Notes: a model not told the origin generated them from the letters alone. Numbered from the stretch's first letter, positions 1 to 6,887 are shown. The stretch: 11,639 nucleotides of DNA from an uncultured Acetobacter sp. (GCF_937875265.1 NZ_CALLXM010000044.1:1-11639); one strand, 5' to 3'. Made by a program: numbers and translations.

Positions 1-775
1 AGACATGCACATACAAGTCACCAGCGGGAACGCCCTGACCACCAGACTCGCCCTCACCTGTAATGCGGATACGGGTGCCGTCTTCCACACCGGCCGGAAT
101 CTGCACAACGAGGGTCCGTTCTTTTTCAACAGTCCCTTCACCATGGCAGACTTTGCAGGGGTCTTTTACAACGCGCCCTGCCCCGTGGCAGGTCGGGCAA
201 GGCCGCTCCACAACAAAGAAGCCCTGCTGCGCACGCACTTTGCCTGCACCATGGCAGCTCGGGCAGACCTGAACACCGGATTCACCTTCATTGGAGCCGG
301 TGCCGTCACAGGAGTCACACGCAACACGCGTGATAATCCGCACATCCTTTTTCACGCCGGCAAAAGCCTCTTCCAGCGTGATTTCAACATGGGTCTGGAT
401 ATCGTTCCCCGTGCGGGAACGGCCACCACCACGGCGGCCACCCATCATGTCTCCAAACATCTGCTCGAAAATATCGCCCAGACCACCGCCGCCGCCGCCA
501 AAGCCGCCGTTGAAGTCAAAACCACCGGGGCCACCACCGCCACCATTTTCAAAGGCAGCATGACCAAAGCGATCATAGGCAGCGCGTTTCTGGTCATCTT
601 TCAGAACGTCATACGCCTGACTGATTTCCTTGAATTTTGCTTCAGCCGTATCATCGCCGGGATTACGGTCCGGGTGATATTTCATGGCCAGCTTACGATA
701 AGCCTTCTTGAGATCGTCGGACGAGACTGTCCGGGTAACTTCAAGAATTTCGTAATAATCAACCTTGGTGGCCAT
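1..775 (-). CDS. dnaJ: Chaperone protein DnaJ (Hsp40), C-terminus cut off by the window edge
   Basis: DnaJ is the cytoplasmic co-chaperone that delivers unfolded clients to DnaK and stimulates its ATPase. About 258 codons are present; the family is usually near 380 residues, so the end of the substrate-binding domain lies outside. The start is the ATG read from 775, preceded by an AGAGGA ribosome site at good spacing. In order one sees the J domain (about 1-70) with the HPD motif at 34-36, a very Gly/Phe-rich linker (about 77-110), and a complete zinc-binding region with four CxxCxGxG repeats at C153/C156, C171/C174, C193/C196 and C207/C210. All eight zinc cysteines are intact, so this is a type I DnaJ. 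It lies downstream of dnaK in the same direction with a 153-bp gap that contains two hairpins. Confidence 0.97.
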   Translation of the reverse strand, partial: MATKVDYYEILEVTRTVSSDDLKKAYRKLAMKYHPDRNPGDDTAEAKFKEISQAYDVLKDDQKRAAYDRFGHAAFENGGGGGPGGFDFNGGFGGGGGGLGDIFEQMFGDMMGGRRGGGRSRTGNDIQTHVEITLEEAFAGVKKDVRIITRVACDSCDGTGSNEGESGVQVCPSCHGAGKVRAQQGFFVVERPCPTCHGAGRVVKDPCKVCHGEGTVEKERTLVVQIPAGVEDGTRIRITGEGESGGQGVPAGDLYVHV

Positions 776-837
776 GGAAGTCCTCTTGCAACAGACTGCC
801 TTTTACAAAAGCGCAGCAGATGTCTGAAATGACAAAC

Positions 838-867
838 GGCGTCCGCCTTCCAGGAAGCACGGACGCC
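838..867 (-). other. Second hairpin in the dnaK-dnaJ gap
   Basis: GGCGTCCG at 838-845 and CGGACGCC at 860-867 form a perfect 8-bp stem. The enclosed bases hold a further short complement (CTTCC/GGAAG). On the transcribed minus strand only three T residues follow at once, so it is a poor terminator by itself. It sits just upstream of the dnaJ leader and could be a messenger-stability or processing element. The structure is directly visible; its role is inference. Confidence 0.6.
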
Positions 868-913
868 GGAAAAATAAAGCCGGTGCCGCCCTGCTTTACG
901 CAGAGCGGCACCG
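868..913 (-). terminator. Intrinsic terminator or attenuator after dnaK
   Basis: CGGTGCCGC at 881-889 pairs perfectly with GCGGCACCG at 905-913. Past one mismatch, CTGC/GCAG (891-894 with 900-903) extends the stem, leaving the loop TTTAC. In the minus direction the hairpin begins 15 bases after the dnaK stop and is followed directly by the T-rich run CTTTATTTTTCC (868-879 on the plus strand). This is the classic form of a Rho-independent terminator. Because dnaJ lies downstream in the same direction, it probably acts as a partial terminator that lowers dnaJ relative to dnaK, or protects a dnaK 3' end. Confidence 0.75.
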
Positions 914-928
914 AATAACAGCGTCCGA

Positions 929-2848
929 TCAGGACTTTTTGTCGTTCACGTCTTCAAAGTCCGCATCAACGATCTTTTCATCGTGCGGCTGAGCACCAGC
1001 ACCGGCAGCTCCGGCTTCCCCTGCAGGAGCGCCTTCACCAGCCTGACCAGCTTTGTAGACAGCTTCACCAATCTTCATGGCAGCCTGCGTCAGACGATCG
1101 CTGGCCGTCTTGATGGCTTCGGCATCGGTGCCTTCAATAGCTGTTTTAACCGCAGCAATTGCGCTTTCAGCTTCAGTCTTGTCAGCCGCCGGCACTTTAT
1201 CACCAGCTTCAGACAGAGACTTTTCAACCTGATGAACGAGGCTTTCAGCGTTGTTACGCACTTCAACCTGTTCACGCTTGGCTTTATCGGCTTCAGCATT
1301 CGCTTCAGCGTCTTTCACCATGTTTTCAATGTCGCTGTCGGACAGACCACCAGATGCCTGGATCTTGATCTGCTGTTCTTTATTGGTTGCCTTGTCCTTG
1401 GCAGACACGGACACAATGCCGTTGGCATCAATATCGAACGTCACTTCAATCTGCGGCACACCGCGCGGAGCAGGCGCAATCCCCGTCAGGTCGAAGTTCC
1501 CCAGCAGCTTGTTATCAGCCGCCATTTCACGTTCGCCCTGATAGACCTTAATGGTCACAGCATTCTGGTTGTCTTCCGCCGTGGAGAAGGTCTGGCTCTT
1601 CTTGGTCGGAATTGTCGTGTTGCGGTCGATAAGACGTGTGAACACACCACCCAGCGTTTCAATACCGAGAGAAAGCGGCGTTACGTCCAGCAGCAGAACG
1701 TCTTTAACGTCACCCTTCAGCACAGCGCCCTGAATAGCGGCACCAATGGCCACAACTTCATCCGGGTTCACGTTACGGGCCGGATCTTTACCGAAGAACT
1801 GCTTAACGGCTTCAATCACCTTCGGCATACGGGTCATACCACCGACGAGGATGACTTCATCCACTTCAGAAGCAGAAACACCGGCGTCCTTCAGAGCAGC
1901 CTTACAAGGCTCAAGCGTGCGCTGGATCAGGTCATCAACAAGGCTTTCCAGCTTGGCGCGGGTCAGCTTCAGCACCAGATGCTTCGGACCGGAAGCGTCT
2001 GCGGTGATGAACGGCAGGTTAACTTCTGTTTCCTTGGAAGAAGACAGCTCGATCTTGGCTTTTTCAGCAGCTTCCTTCAGACGCTGCAGAGCCAGCTTGT
2101 CTGAACGCAGGTCAATGCCCTGTTCGCGTTTGAACTCGTCTGCCAGATACCCAATGATACGGTTATCGAAATCTTCACCACCCAGGAACGTATCACCGTT
2201 GGTGGATTTCACTTCGATCACGCCGTCAGAAATTTCCAGAACGGAAACGTCGAACGTGCCGCCACCAAGGTCATAAACTGCAACCGTGCCGCCGCTTTTC
2301 TTTTCCATGCCATAGGCAAGGGCTGCTGCAGTCGGTTCGTTGATAATACGCAGCACTTCCAGACCAGCGATGCGCCCTGCATCTTTGGTAGCCTGACGCT
2401 GAGCATCATTAAAGTAAGCCGGAACCGTAATAACGGCCTGCGTCACTTTTTCACCGAGGTACGCTTCGGCGGTTTCTTTCATTTTGCCGAGCACGAAAGC
2501 GGAAATCTGAGAGGGGGCATAGCTTTTGCCGCGCGCCTCGACCCACGCATCACCGTTGTCACCTTTGACAATGGTATAGGGGACCATTTCCTTGTCTTTC
2601 TGGACGGTCTTGTCTTCAAACCGGCGACCGATCAGACGCTTGACAGCGTAGAGCGTGTTCGTCGGGTTGGTAACAGCCTGACGCTTTGCTGCCTGCCCGA
2701 CCAGCATTTCACCACCCTCGGTGAACGCGACCATGGACGGCGTTGTGCGTGCGCCTTCGCTGTTTTCAATAACGCGGTTTTCATTGCCTTCACGCACTGC
2801 AACGCAGGAGTTGGTCGTGCCGAGGTCAATACCAATAACTTTACTCAT
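929..2848 (-). CDS. dnaK: Molecular chaperone DnaK (Hsp70)
   Basis: DnaK is the ATP-driven cytoplasmic chaperone that folds new and stress-damaged proteins with DnaJ and the nucleotide exchange factor GrpE. The protein is 639 residues, a normal family length. The start is the ATG read from 2848 (MSKVIGIDLGTTNS), preceded by AAAGGAG; the frame stays open further upstream, but that extension has no family similarity. The ATP phosphate loop GTTNS is at 10-14, and AYFNDAQRQATKDAG and the DLGGGTFDVS signature follow within the nucleotide-binding domain. The hydrophobic interdomain linker ending DVTPLSLG is near 383-394. The substrate-binding domain and helical lid follow, then a Gly/Ala-rich tail ending in the conserved EKIVDADFEDV type of terminus. 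It follows grpE after about 200 bp and precedes dnaJ, with its own heat-shock-type promoter upstream and a terminator-like hairpin after it. Confidence 0.99.
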   Translation of the reverse strand: MSKVIGIDLGTTNSCVAVREGNENRVIENSEGARTTPSMVAFTEGGEMLVGQAAKRQAVTNPTNTLYAVKRLIGRRFEDKTVQKDKEMVPYTIVKGDNGDAWVEARGKSYAPSQISAFVLGKMKETAEAYLGEKVTQAVITVPAYFNDAQRQATKDAGRIAGLEVLRIINEPTAAALAYGMEKKSGGTVAVYDLGGGTFDVSVLEISDGVIEVKSTNGDTFLGGEDFDNRIIGYLADEFKREQGIDLRSDKLALQRLKEAAEKAKIELSSSKETEVNLPFITADASGPKHLVLKLTRAKLESLVDDLIQRTLEPCKAALKDAGVSASEVDEVILVGGMTRMPKVIEAVKQFFGKDPARNVNPDEVVAIGAAIQGAVLKGDVKDVLLLDVTPLSLGIETLGGVFTRLIDRNTTIPTKKSQTFSTAEDNQNAVTIKVYQGEREMAADNKLLGNFDLTGIAPAPRGVPQIEVTFDIDANGIVSVSAKDKATNKEQQIKIQASGGLSDSDIENMVKDAEANAEADKAKREQVEVRNNAESLVHQVEKSLSEAGDKVPAADKTEAESAIAAVKTAIEGTDAEAIKTASDRLTQAAMKIGEAVYKAGQAGEGAPAGEAGAAGAGAQPHDEKIVDADFEDVNDKKS

Positions 2849-2864
2849 GTCTGCTCCTTTAAGC

Positions 2865-2897
2865 GACCCTGCCTGGCCCGAAGCACCGGGCGGGGTC
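2865..2897 (-). other. Hairpin in the dnaK 5' leader
   Basis: GCCCG (2876-2880) pairs with CGGGC (2887-2891) around a 6-base loop. Outside an asymmetric internal loop, GACCC (2865-2869) pairs with GGGTC (2893-2897). It lies a few bases upstream of the dnaK ribosome binding site without covering it. It might stabilise the leader RNA or respond to temperature; that is speculation from position only. Confidence 0.4.
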
Positions 2898-2953
2898 CTA
2901 ATCTCTTCCGGCCTGCTTTCACGCTGAAAACCGGCCATGAATGTTAAACCTGA

Positions 2954-2981
2954 TGTATGGTGCCGGAAAACCTCTTTCAAG
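2954..2981 (-). promoter_or_regulatory. Candidate sigma-32 (RpoH) heat-shock promoter for dnaK
   Basis: Read on the minus strand, CTTGAAA (2975-2981) is followed after 12 bases by CACCATACA (2954-2962). The E. coli RpoH consensus is CTTGAAA, an 11-16 base spacer, then CCCCATNTA, so the -35 is perfect and the -10 differs at few positions. Transcription would begin near 2947, giving dnaK a leader of about 100 bases. No CIRCE inverted repeat (TTAGCACTC-N9-GAGTGCTAA) was seen here, so activation by RpoH is the likelier heat-shock control. Confidence 0.6.
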
Positions 2982-3050
2982 GGCCAGACACCGGACGGGA
3001 AACAATTTTTCCATCTCCCGCCCAGACTTCAGGCGCAGTACTACCGGGTT

Positions 3051-3650
3051 TTATTCCCCGGCTTTGGCAACCACCACCATAGCTGGCTTCAGCAGGCGGC
3101 CATGCAGTGTCCATGTCGGGGTCCAGGCCTGCATAACGGTGCCCGGCGCATGCTCTGCACTGGGCTGCTCAGCCATCGCCTGATGCAGATTGGCATCAAA
3201 CACTTTCCCCGATGGATCATCACACTTGATGCCATGCCGTTCCAGAATGGAGATGAAAGACCGCTCAGTGCTTTCAATCCCCTCACGGATTTTGGTGACA
3301 ACCGAATCTTCACCGTCATGCGCAGCCGGCAGGCTGGACAGAGCGCGACGCAGATTTTCAGCAGCTTCAACCACATCCCGAGCGAACTTCTGTACCGCAT
3401 ACTGGCGGGCATCATCCACTTCGCGCTTGGCGCGGGCGCGCAGGTTCTGATTTTCAGCCTCTGAACGCAGCCAGTTTTCCTTCATCTCGGCGGCTTCCTG
3501 TTCAAGCTCCGCAATGCGCTGCTCAACAGGAGACTGCTCGGTTACCTCTTCAACCCCGGATGCGGCGGCGTCCTGAGGCTGGGCGATATGGTCGGACTCA
3601 GCCGGTGCGGCCTGTGTTCTAACCTGTGTGGGATCTGTGTCTTGGGTCAT
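3051..3650 (-). CDS. grpE: Nucleotide exchange factor GrpE
   Basis: GrpE releases ADP from DnaK and so completes the DnaK-DnaJ chaperone cycle in the cytoplasm. The 199-residue length fits the family. The first 40 or so residues are acidic and Gln/Ala-rich, as expected for the disordered GrpE N-terminus. A long coiled-coil helix follows (about 40-100), with the typical segment ending in KFARDVVEAAENLRRAL. The C-terminal beta domain includes DPSGKVFDANLHQAM and GRLLKPAMVVVAK. A small oddity is Trp-containing AWTPTW where relatives usually have a sequence like VLQKGY. The ATG at 3650 has only a weak ribosome site. The gene is first in the grpE-dnaK-dnaJ set and diverges from chvI. hrcA, often upstream of grpE in alphaproteobacteria, is not next to it. 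Confidence 0.97.
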   Translation of the reverse strand: MTQDTDPTQVRTQAAPAESDHIAQPQDAAASGVEEVTEQSPVEQRIAELEQEAAEMKENWLRSEAENQNLRARAKREVDDARQYAVQKFARDVVEAAENLRRALSSLPAAHDGEDSVVTKIREGIESTERSFISILERHGIKCDDPSGKVFDANLHQAMAEQPSAEHAPGTVMQAWTPTWTLHGRLLKPAMVVVAKAGE

Positions 3651-3719
3651 GCATCAAGAAGTAGGCAAGGTGATGGAATGCGACAAGACCTGCTGCACCC
3701 TGCCATGCTGTTTTTGCAA

Positions 3720-3758
3720 CCAATTTTACAATCAGCCCGCAACCCGCTCAAAAATTGG
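3720..3758. repeat. Inverted repeat enclosing the grpE promoter
   Basis: CCAATTTT at 3720-3727 and AAAATTGG at 3751-3758 are perfect 8-base complements, 23 bases apart, with centres 31 bases apart (about three helical turns). The arms overlap the proposed -10 and -35 of the grpE promoter, and the right arm overlaps the candidate chvI -35. This geometry suits a dimeric or looping regulator, or it may be chance in an AT-rich promoter. The repeat is seen directly; operator function is inferred. Confidence 0.45.
3723..3751 (-). promoter_or_regulatory. Candidate vegetative (sigma-70-type) promoter for grpE
   Basis: On the minus strand TTGAGC (3746-3751) is followed after exactly 17 bases by TAAAAT (3723-3728). 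Matches to TTGACA and TATAAT are 4/6 and 5/6. The predicted start near 3716 leaves a leader of about 66 bases before the grpE ATG. I saw no convincing RpoH-type element upstream of grpE, in contrast to dnaK. Confidence 0.45.
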
Positions 3759-3784
3759 ACAAACGAAAAACTGATGCCCATAGC
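3756..3784 (+). promoter_or_regulatory. Weak candidate promoter for chvI-chvG
   Basis: TGGACA (3756-3761) resembles TTGACA at 5/6 positions, and 17 bases later CATAGC (3779-3784) resembles TATAAT at only 3/6. The -35 would stand almost back to back with the divergent grpE -35. Transcription would start about 55-60 bases before the chvI ATG. The -10 is poor, so this is tentative. Confidence 0.25.
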
Positions 3785-3849
3785 GCACCACCGCAGATGC
3801 GCGTATGCTAAGGGGCTTGCGCTGACCGCGAGGAAGGAAAACGCATACC

Positions 3850-4563
3850 ATGGCAGACCGCACCAAGCAGACGATCGCTCTGGTTGATGATGACCGTAAT
3901 ATCCTGACATCCGTGCAGATGACCCTGGAAGCCGAAGGCTTTCAGGTTCGGACCTATACGGATGGCGAATCGGCTCTTCAGGGCCTGACAGCCTACCCGG
4001 TTGATCTGGCTGTTCTGGATATCAAAATGCCCCGCATGGATGGCATGGAACTGTTGCAGCGCCTGCGGGCACGCTCCCATCTGCCGGTGATCTTCCTTTC
4101 TTCCAAGGATGAGGAAGTTGACCAGCTGATGGGCCTGCGTCTTGGCGCGGATGACTACATCACCAAACCCTTCTCCCAGCGCCTGCTGCTTGAGCGCATC
4201 CGCGCCCTGCTGCGCCGGAATGAGGCGAGCCGAGCAGAAGCCAGCGGCGCACCCGCCGGGGGAGCCCTGATGCGTGGCGCGCTCTCGCTGGATGAACTGC
4301 GCCACAAATGCACATGGAACGGGGAAGACGTGCCGCTGACGGTCACGGAATTCCTGCTTGTCAAAACCCTTGCCATGCGTCCCGGACTGGTCAAATCACG
4401 CGATCAGTTGATTGATGCCGCTTATGGGGACACCGTGTATGTGGATGACCGGACCATCGACAGCCATATCAAACGCGTTCGGAAAAAATTCCGGCAGGTC
4501 GATGATAATTTCAATCAGATTGAAACATTATACGGCATTGGCTACCGGTACCGGGAAGACTGA
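3850..4563 (+). CDS. chvI: Response regulator ChvI (OmpR/PhoB family)
   Basis: This is the DNA-binding response regulator of the ChvG/ChvI pair (237 residues). In rhizobia and relatives it controls acid, envelope and exopolysaccharide genes. The receiver domain (about 7-120) has the acidic pocket D13-D14, the phosphorylation site D57 in VLDIKMPRMDG, the switch serines S84/S85 in IFLSSKD, and K106 in YITKPF. A winged-helix domain (about 143-237) follows an Ala/Gly-rich linker and ends in NQIETLYGIGYRYRED, very close to the ChvI terminus. GGAAGGA lies about 10 bases before the ATG. The stop is followed after 9 bp by chvG, so the two are almost certainly co-transcribed. Assignment to ChvI rather than another OmpR-type regulator rests on the C-terminal sequence, the ChvG-like partner and the nearby rapZ. 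Confidence 0.9.
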   Translation: MADRTKQTIALVDDDRNILTSVQMTLEAEGFQVRTYTDGESALQGLTAYPVDLAVLDIKMPRMDGMELLQRLRARSHLPVIFLSSKDEEVDQLMGLRLGADDYITKPFSQRLLLERIRALLRRNEASRAEASGAPAGGALMRGALSLDELRHKCTWNGEDVPLTVTEFLLVKTLAMRPGLVKSRDQLIDAAYGDTVYVDDRTIDSHIKRVRKKFRQVDDNFNQIETLYGIGYRYRED

Positions 4564-4572
4564 GACCGGCGT

Positions 4573-6348
4573 ATGACAAGCCGGAAACGTATGTCTGTTT
4601 CTTCCACCCTGTCTTCCGGGCTGCGGCGCATCCGTATTCCCGGCCAGACCCCGCGACAGAACAGTGTGGAAGCCACCGCCGCCTATGAGGCCTCCCGCAC
4701 ACGACTGATCTCCCCGCTCATGCGGCGCATCATGCTTGTCAATGTCCTGCCGCTGGTGCTGCTGGCCGTGACCATGCTGTTCCTCAACCAGTTTCGGAAC
4801 AGCCTGCTGGCAACGGAAGTAACGGGCCTGCGGGAACAGGCCCGAATTTATGCCGGAGCACTCGGCCAGATTGCGGTACGTGGTAACCACGCACATGAGG
4901 CCGGACCAGACGGGTTCACGCTGGAAGCAACTCTGGCCCGCCCCCTGCTTCTGCGACTGACCGAACCCAGCCCTAATGCTCACGCCCGCCTGTTCGGCCC
5001 GGATGGCCAGGTACTGGCCGATAACCTTGCCGACCAGCCGACCAGCCTCCAGCACCCCCCACCCCCCGGCCCTGATGACCATCAATCTGCGCATTTTCGT
5101 CACCTTCATCCACAACCGGGTTTATATGAACGGATTCTGACGTGGATCTGGAGCAGCCCCAGTTCCAGCATTGTCACGCTGGAGACGAACGAAGCGGATA
5201 TTCCGGCAGACCCCGCCAGACCAACCGAGGCAAATGGTTCTTTCTCTCGACCGCCGCCGGAAGCGCCGCCCTATATTCGACGCACGGCTAATGGCCGACT
5301 GATTATCACAGTAGCTGAACCTGTAATTCATGAAGGCCGAACCGTTGGCATTATTCAGCTAACGCGCGCCGCGTCTCATGTGGATCGAGCACTCTTTGCC
5401 ATCCGTTCTTCCATTCTCTCCCTGTTCCTGATGGTGCTGGTCATTACCGTGCTACTTTCATGGTATCTGTCCCTCACCATCGCCCGCCCGTTGTTACGGC
5501 TTGCGGCTTCCGCACAGATCATGCGCGATTCCTCAGGACGCACGGGCACCGTTCCTGCCCGCCTGCTGGCGCGACGGGATGAGATTGGTGATCTGGCGCG
5601 CGCACTTCAGGCCAGCGCGCAGGCCCTTTGGAAGCGGATGGATGCCATTGAACGCTTTGCAGCGGATGTCAGTCACGAGATTAAAAATCCACTCTCTTCC
5701 ATCCGCTCAGCCATTGAGACCTTGCTGCGCATTGAGGACCTGAACCAGAAACGCCGCCTGCTGACCATTATCAATGATGATGTGCTGCGCCTGGACCGGC
5801 TGATTACCGATATTTCCGATGCAAGCCGACTGGATGCAGAAATGTCGCGTGCGCAAACTGTAACGGTCTCAGTTGTCCCGCTACTTTCCGTTCTGGCAGA
5901 AATCCATCAGGCCACCCGCAAGGAGGGTGACCCGATTATTCTGACGCATAGTGAAGGCGAGTCTCCTGACCATCCGCTCACCGTCATGGCAGTGGAAGAT
6001 CGTCTGGTGCAGGTGCTGCGCAACCTGATCGGGAACGCCATTTCCTTTTCCCCGCCCAATGGCCGCATCCTTCTGGAAGCGGTGCGAACAGGGAATATGG
6101 TGGCACTTTCTGTGTCAGATGAAGGGCCGGGCATTCCTCAGGCCAAACTCGACTCCATTTTTGACCGTTTTTATTCTGAGCGTCCTAAGGAAGAGCATTT
6201 TGGACAGCATTCCGGACTGGGCCTGTCCATCAGTCGCCAGATTGTGGATGCCTTGCACGGCACGATTTCCGTAGAAAATCGACATGATGCACAGGGGAAC
6301 ATTGCAGGGGCACGTTTCACGGTCCGCCTGCCGCGCGCAGCGTCCTGA
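4573..6348 (+). CDS. chvG: Sensor histidine kinase ChvG
   Basis: This is the inner-membrane sensor kinase (591 residues) that phosphorylates ChvI in response to envelope or acid stress. A cytoplasmic N-terminal arm (about 1-50) precedes TM1 (about 53-71). A large periplasmic sensor region follows (about 75-275), then TM2 (about 281-301) and a HAMP linker (about 302-355). The catalytic core has the H-box SHEIKNPLSS with phospho-acceptor H368, the N-box NLIGN (484-488), the G1 box DEGPG (516-520) and the G2 box HSGLGL (546-551). All key residues are present. The periplasmic part carries an unusual Pro/His-rich stretch at 161-182 (H161, H170, H174, H177, H179), encoded partly by two runs of six C. 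The ATG at 4573 lacks a clear ribosome site; the in-frame ATG at 4591 (after GGAA) is an alternative. The gene ends 2 bp from the convergent RidA-like gene. Confidence 0.92.
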   Translation: MTSRKRMSVSSTLSSGLRRIRIPGQTPRQNSVEATAAYEASRTRLISPLMRRIMLVNVLPLVLLAVTMLFLNQFRNSLLATEVTGLREQARIYAGALGQIAVRGNHAHEAGPDGFTLEATLARPLLLRLTEPSPNAHARLFGPDGQVLADNLADQPTSLQHPPPPGPDDHQSAHFRHLHPQPGLYERILTWIWSSPSSSIVTLETNEADIPADPARPTEANGSFSRPPPEAPPYIRRTANGRLIITVAEPVIHEGRTVGIIQLTRAASHVDRALFAIRSSILSLFLMVLVITVLLSWYLSLTIARPLLRLAASAQIMRDSSGRTGTVPARLLARRDEIGDLARALQASAQALWKRMDAIERFAADVSHEIKNPLSSIRSAIETLLRIEDLNQKRRLLTIINDDVLRLDRLITDISDASRLDAEMSRAQTVTVSVVPLLSVLAEIHQATRKEGDPIILTHSEGESPDHPLTVMAVEDRLVQVLRNLIGNAISFSPPNGRILLEAVRTGNMVALSVSDEGPGIPQAKLDSIFDRFYSERPKEEHFGQHSGLGLSISRQIVDALHGTISVENRHDAQGNIAGARFTVRLPRAAS

Positions 6349-6350
6349 TC

Positions 6351-6722
6351 TCAGACCAGAACGGGCTCTACACCCAACTCAAACTCAATTTTGACGTCCG
6401 GATTGGCAAAGCGCTTGACCCACATCAGCGTTACCGAGGGCGAAATGTCCGAGAAAACATGCCGCAATGTGGGAAAGCAGGACGGAAAATCACGCGTATC
6501 AGAGACAAGGTAGGTGACACGTGTCACATCCTGCATGGAATAGCCATAATCCGACAGTAGGGTTGCTCCGAGTTCAAGGGCCGCGCGGCATTGCGCGGCT
6601 ATACCCTCACCTTCAGGCTGAGCCGCACAAAGGCCCGTGATCCTGATGCCCCCGGACAAGCGCTCCACTTTAGCGTGTGCGCCAGACAAATGTCCTGTGG
6701 TGTTTTGAACCGTATTCCCCAT
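6351..6722 (-). CDS. RidA-fold (YjgF/UK114 superfamily) protein, atypical, function unknown
   Basis: Classical RidA deaminates reactive enamine/imine intermediates such as 2-aminoacrylate in the cytoplasm as a trimer. This 123-residue protein shows the fold's marks: the early strand with GGIRITGLCAAQ, the helix QCRAALELGATLLSDYGYSMQDV, the strand TRVTYLVSD, and the ending DVKIEFELGVEPV, where E113 and E115 match the conserved KIEIE segment. However, the arginine that binds the substrate carboxylate in RidA (PARS motif, R105 in E. coli) aligns with V97 in SPSVTL. It is therefore unlikely to be a canonical RidA and belongs to a divergent Rid subgroup with unknown substrate. I chose the ATG at 6722, with GAGG just upstream. 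The frame is open to a TTG at 6782 (143 residues), but no good ribosome site precedes that. It lies between chvG and rapZ on the opposite strand. Confidence 0.75.
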   Translation of the reverse strand: MGNTVQNTTGHLSGAHAKVERLSGGIRITGLCAAQPEGEGIAAQCRAALELGATLLSDYGYSMQDVTRVTYLVSDTRDFPSCFPTLRHVFSDISPSVTLMWVKRFANPDVKIEFELGVEPVLV

Positions 6723-6857
6723 AGCCTCAAACCATACCGCCGCCCTCTGGTAGACGGCAAATTTCTCTTTCGTAACAAACAAATAGCTTTAAGTATGGTA
6801 TCATTCCACTGCCATGCTCTGCATTCTAATCTGAGAGCGTCCGTATGCTCTTGTCTG

Positions 6858-6887
6858 TTGCGAAGTGATGGCTGACCTGAGCATAAT
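6858..6887 (+). promoter_or_regulatory. Candidate promoter for rapZ
   Basis: TTGCGA (6858-6863), an 18-base spacer and CATAAT (6882-6887) match TTGACA and TATAAT at 4/6 and 5/6 positions. The start of transcription would be near 6894, about 75 bases before the rapZ ATG at 6970. This promoter implies that rapZ is transcribed separately from chvIG, and it excludes the upstream in-frame GTG/ATG codons at 6865/6868 as starts for this transcript. Confidence 0.4.

Noticed and set aside
5..832. 275-codon open frame on the plus strand over dnaJ
   Set aside because: It is the reverse frame of dnaJ; its Ala/Thr-rich runs are the reverse of the Gly-rich linker codons.
983..2104. Long open frame (373 codons) on the plus strand antisense to dnaK
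   Set aside because: Long antisense frames opposite dnaK are a known by-product of its codon usage. The predicted protein has no recognisable family features, and the minus-strand product is unmistakably DnaK.
2849..2980. 44-residue N-terminal extension of DnaK
   Set aside because: The frame is open, but the canonical start with AAAGGAG is at 2848 and the extension overlaps the proposed promoter and leader hairpin.
3651..3849. CIRCE operator or hrcA upstream of grpE
   Set aside because: No TTAGCACTC-N9-GAGTGCTAA repeat and no hrcA coding sequence in the gap or nearby.
3808..4305. 165-codon open frame antisense to chvI
   Set aside because: Shadow of the ChvI coding sequence with no recognisable domain.
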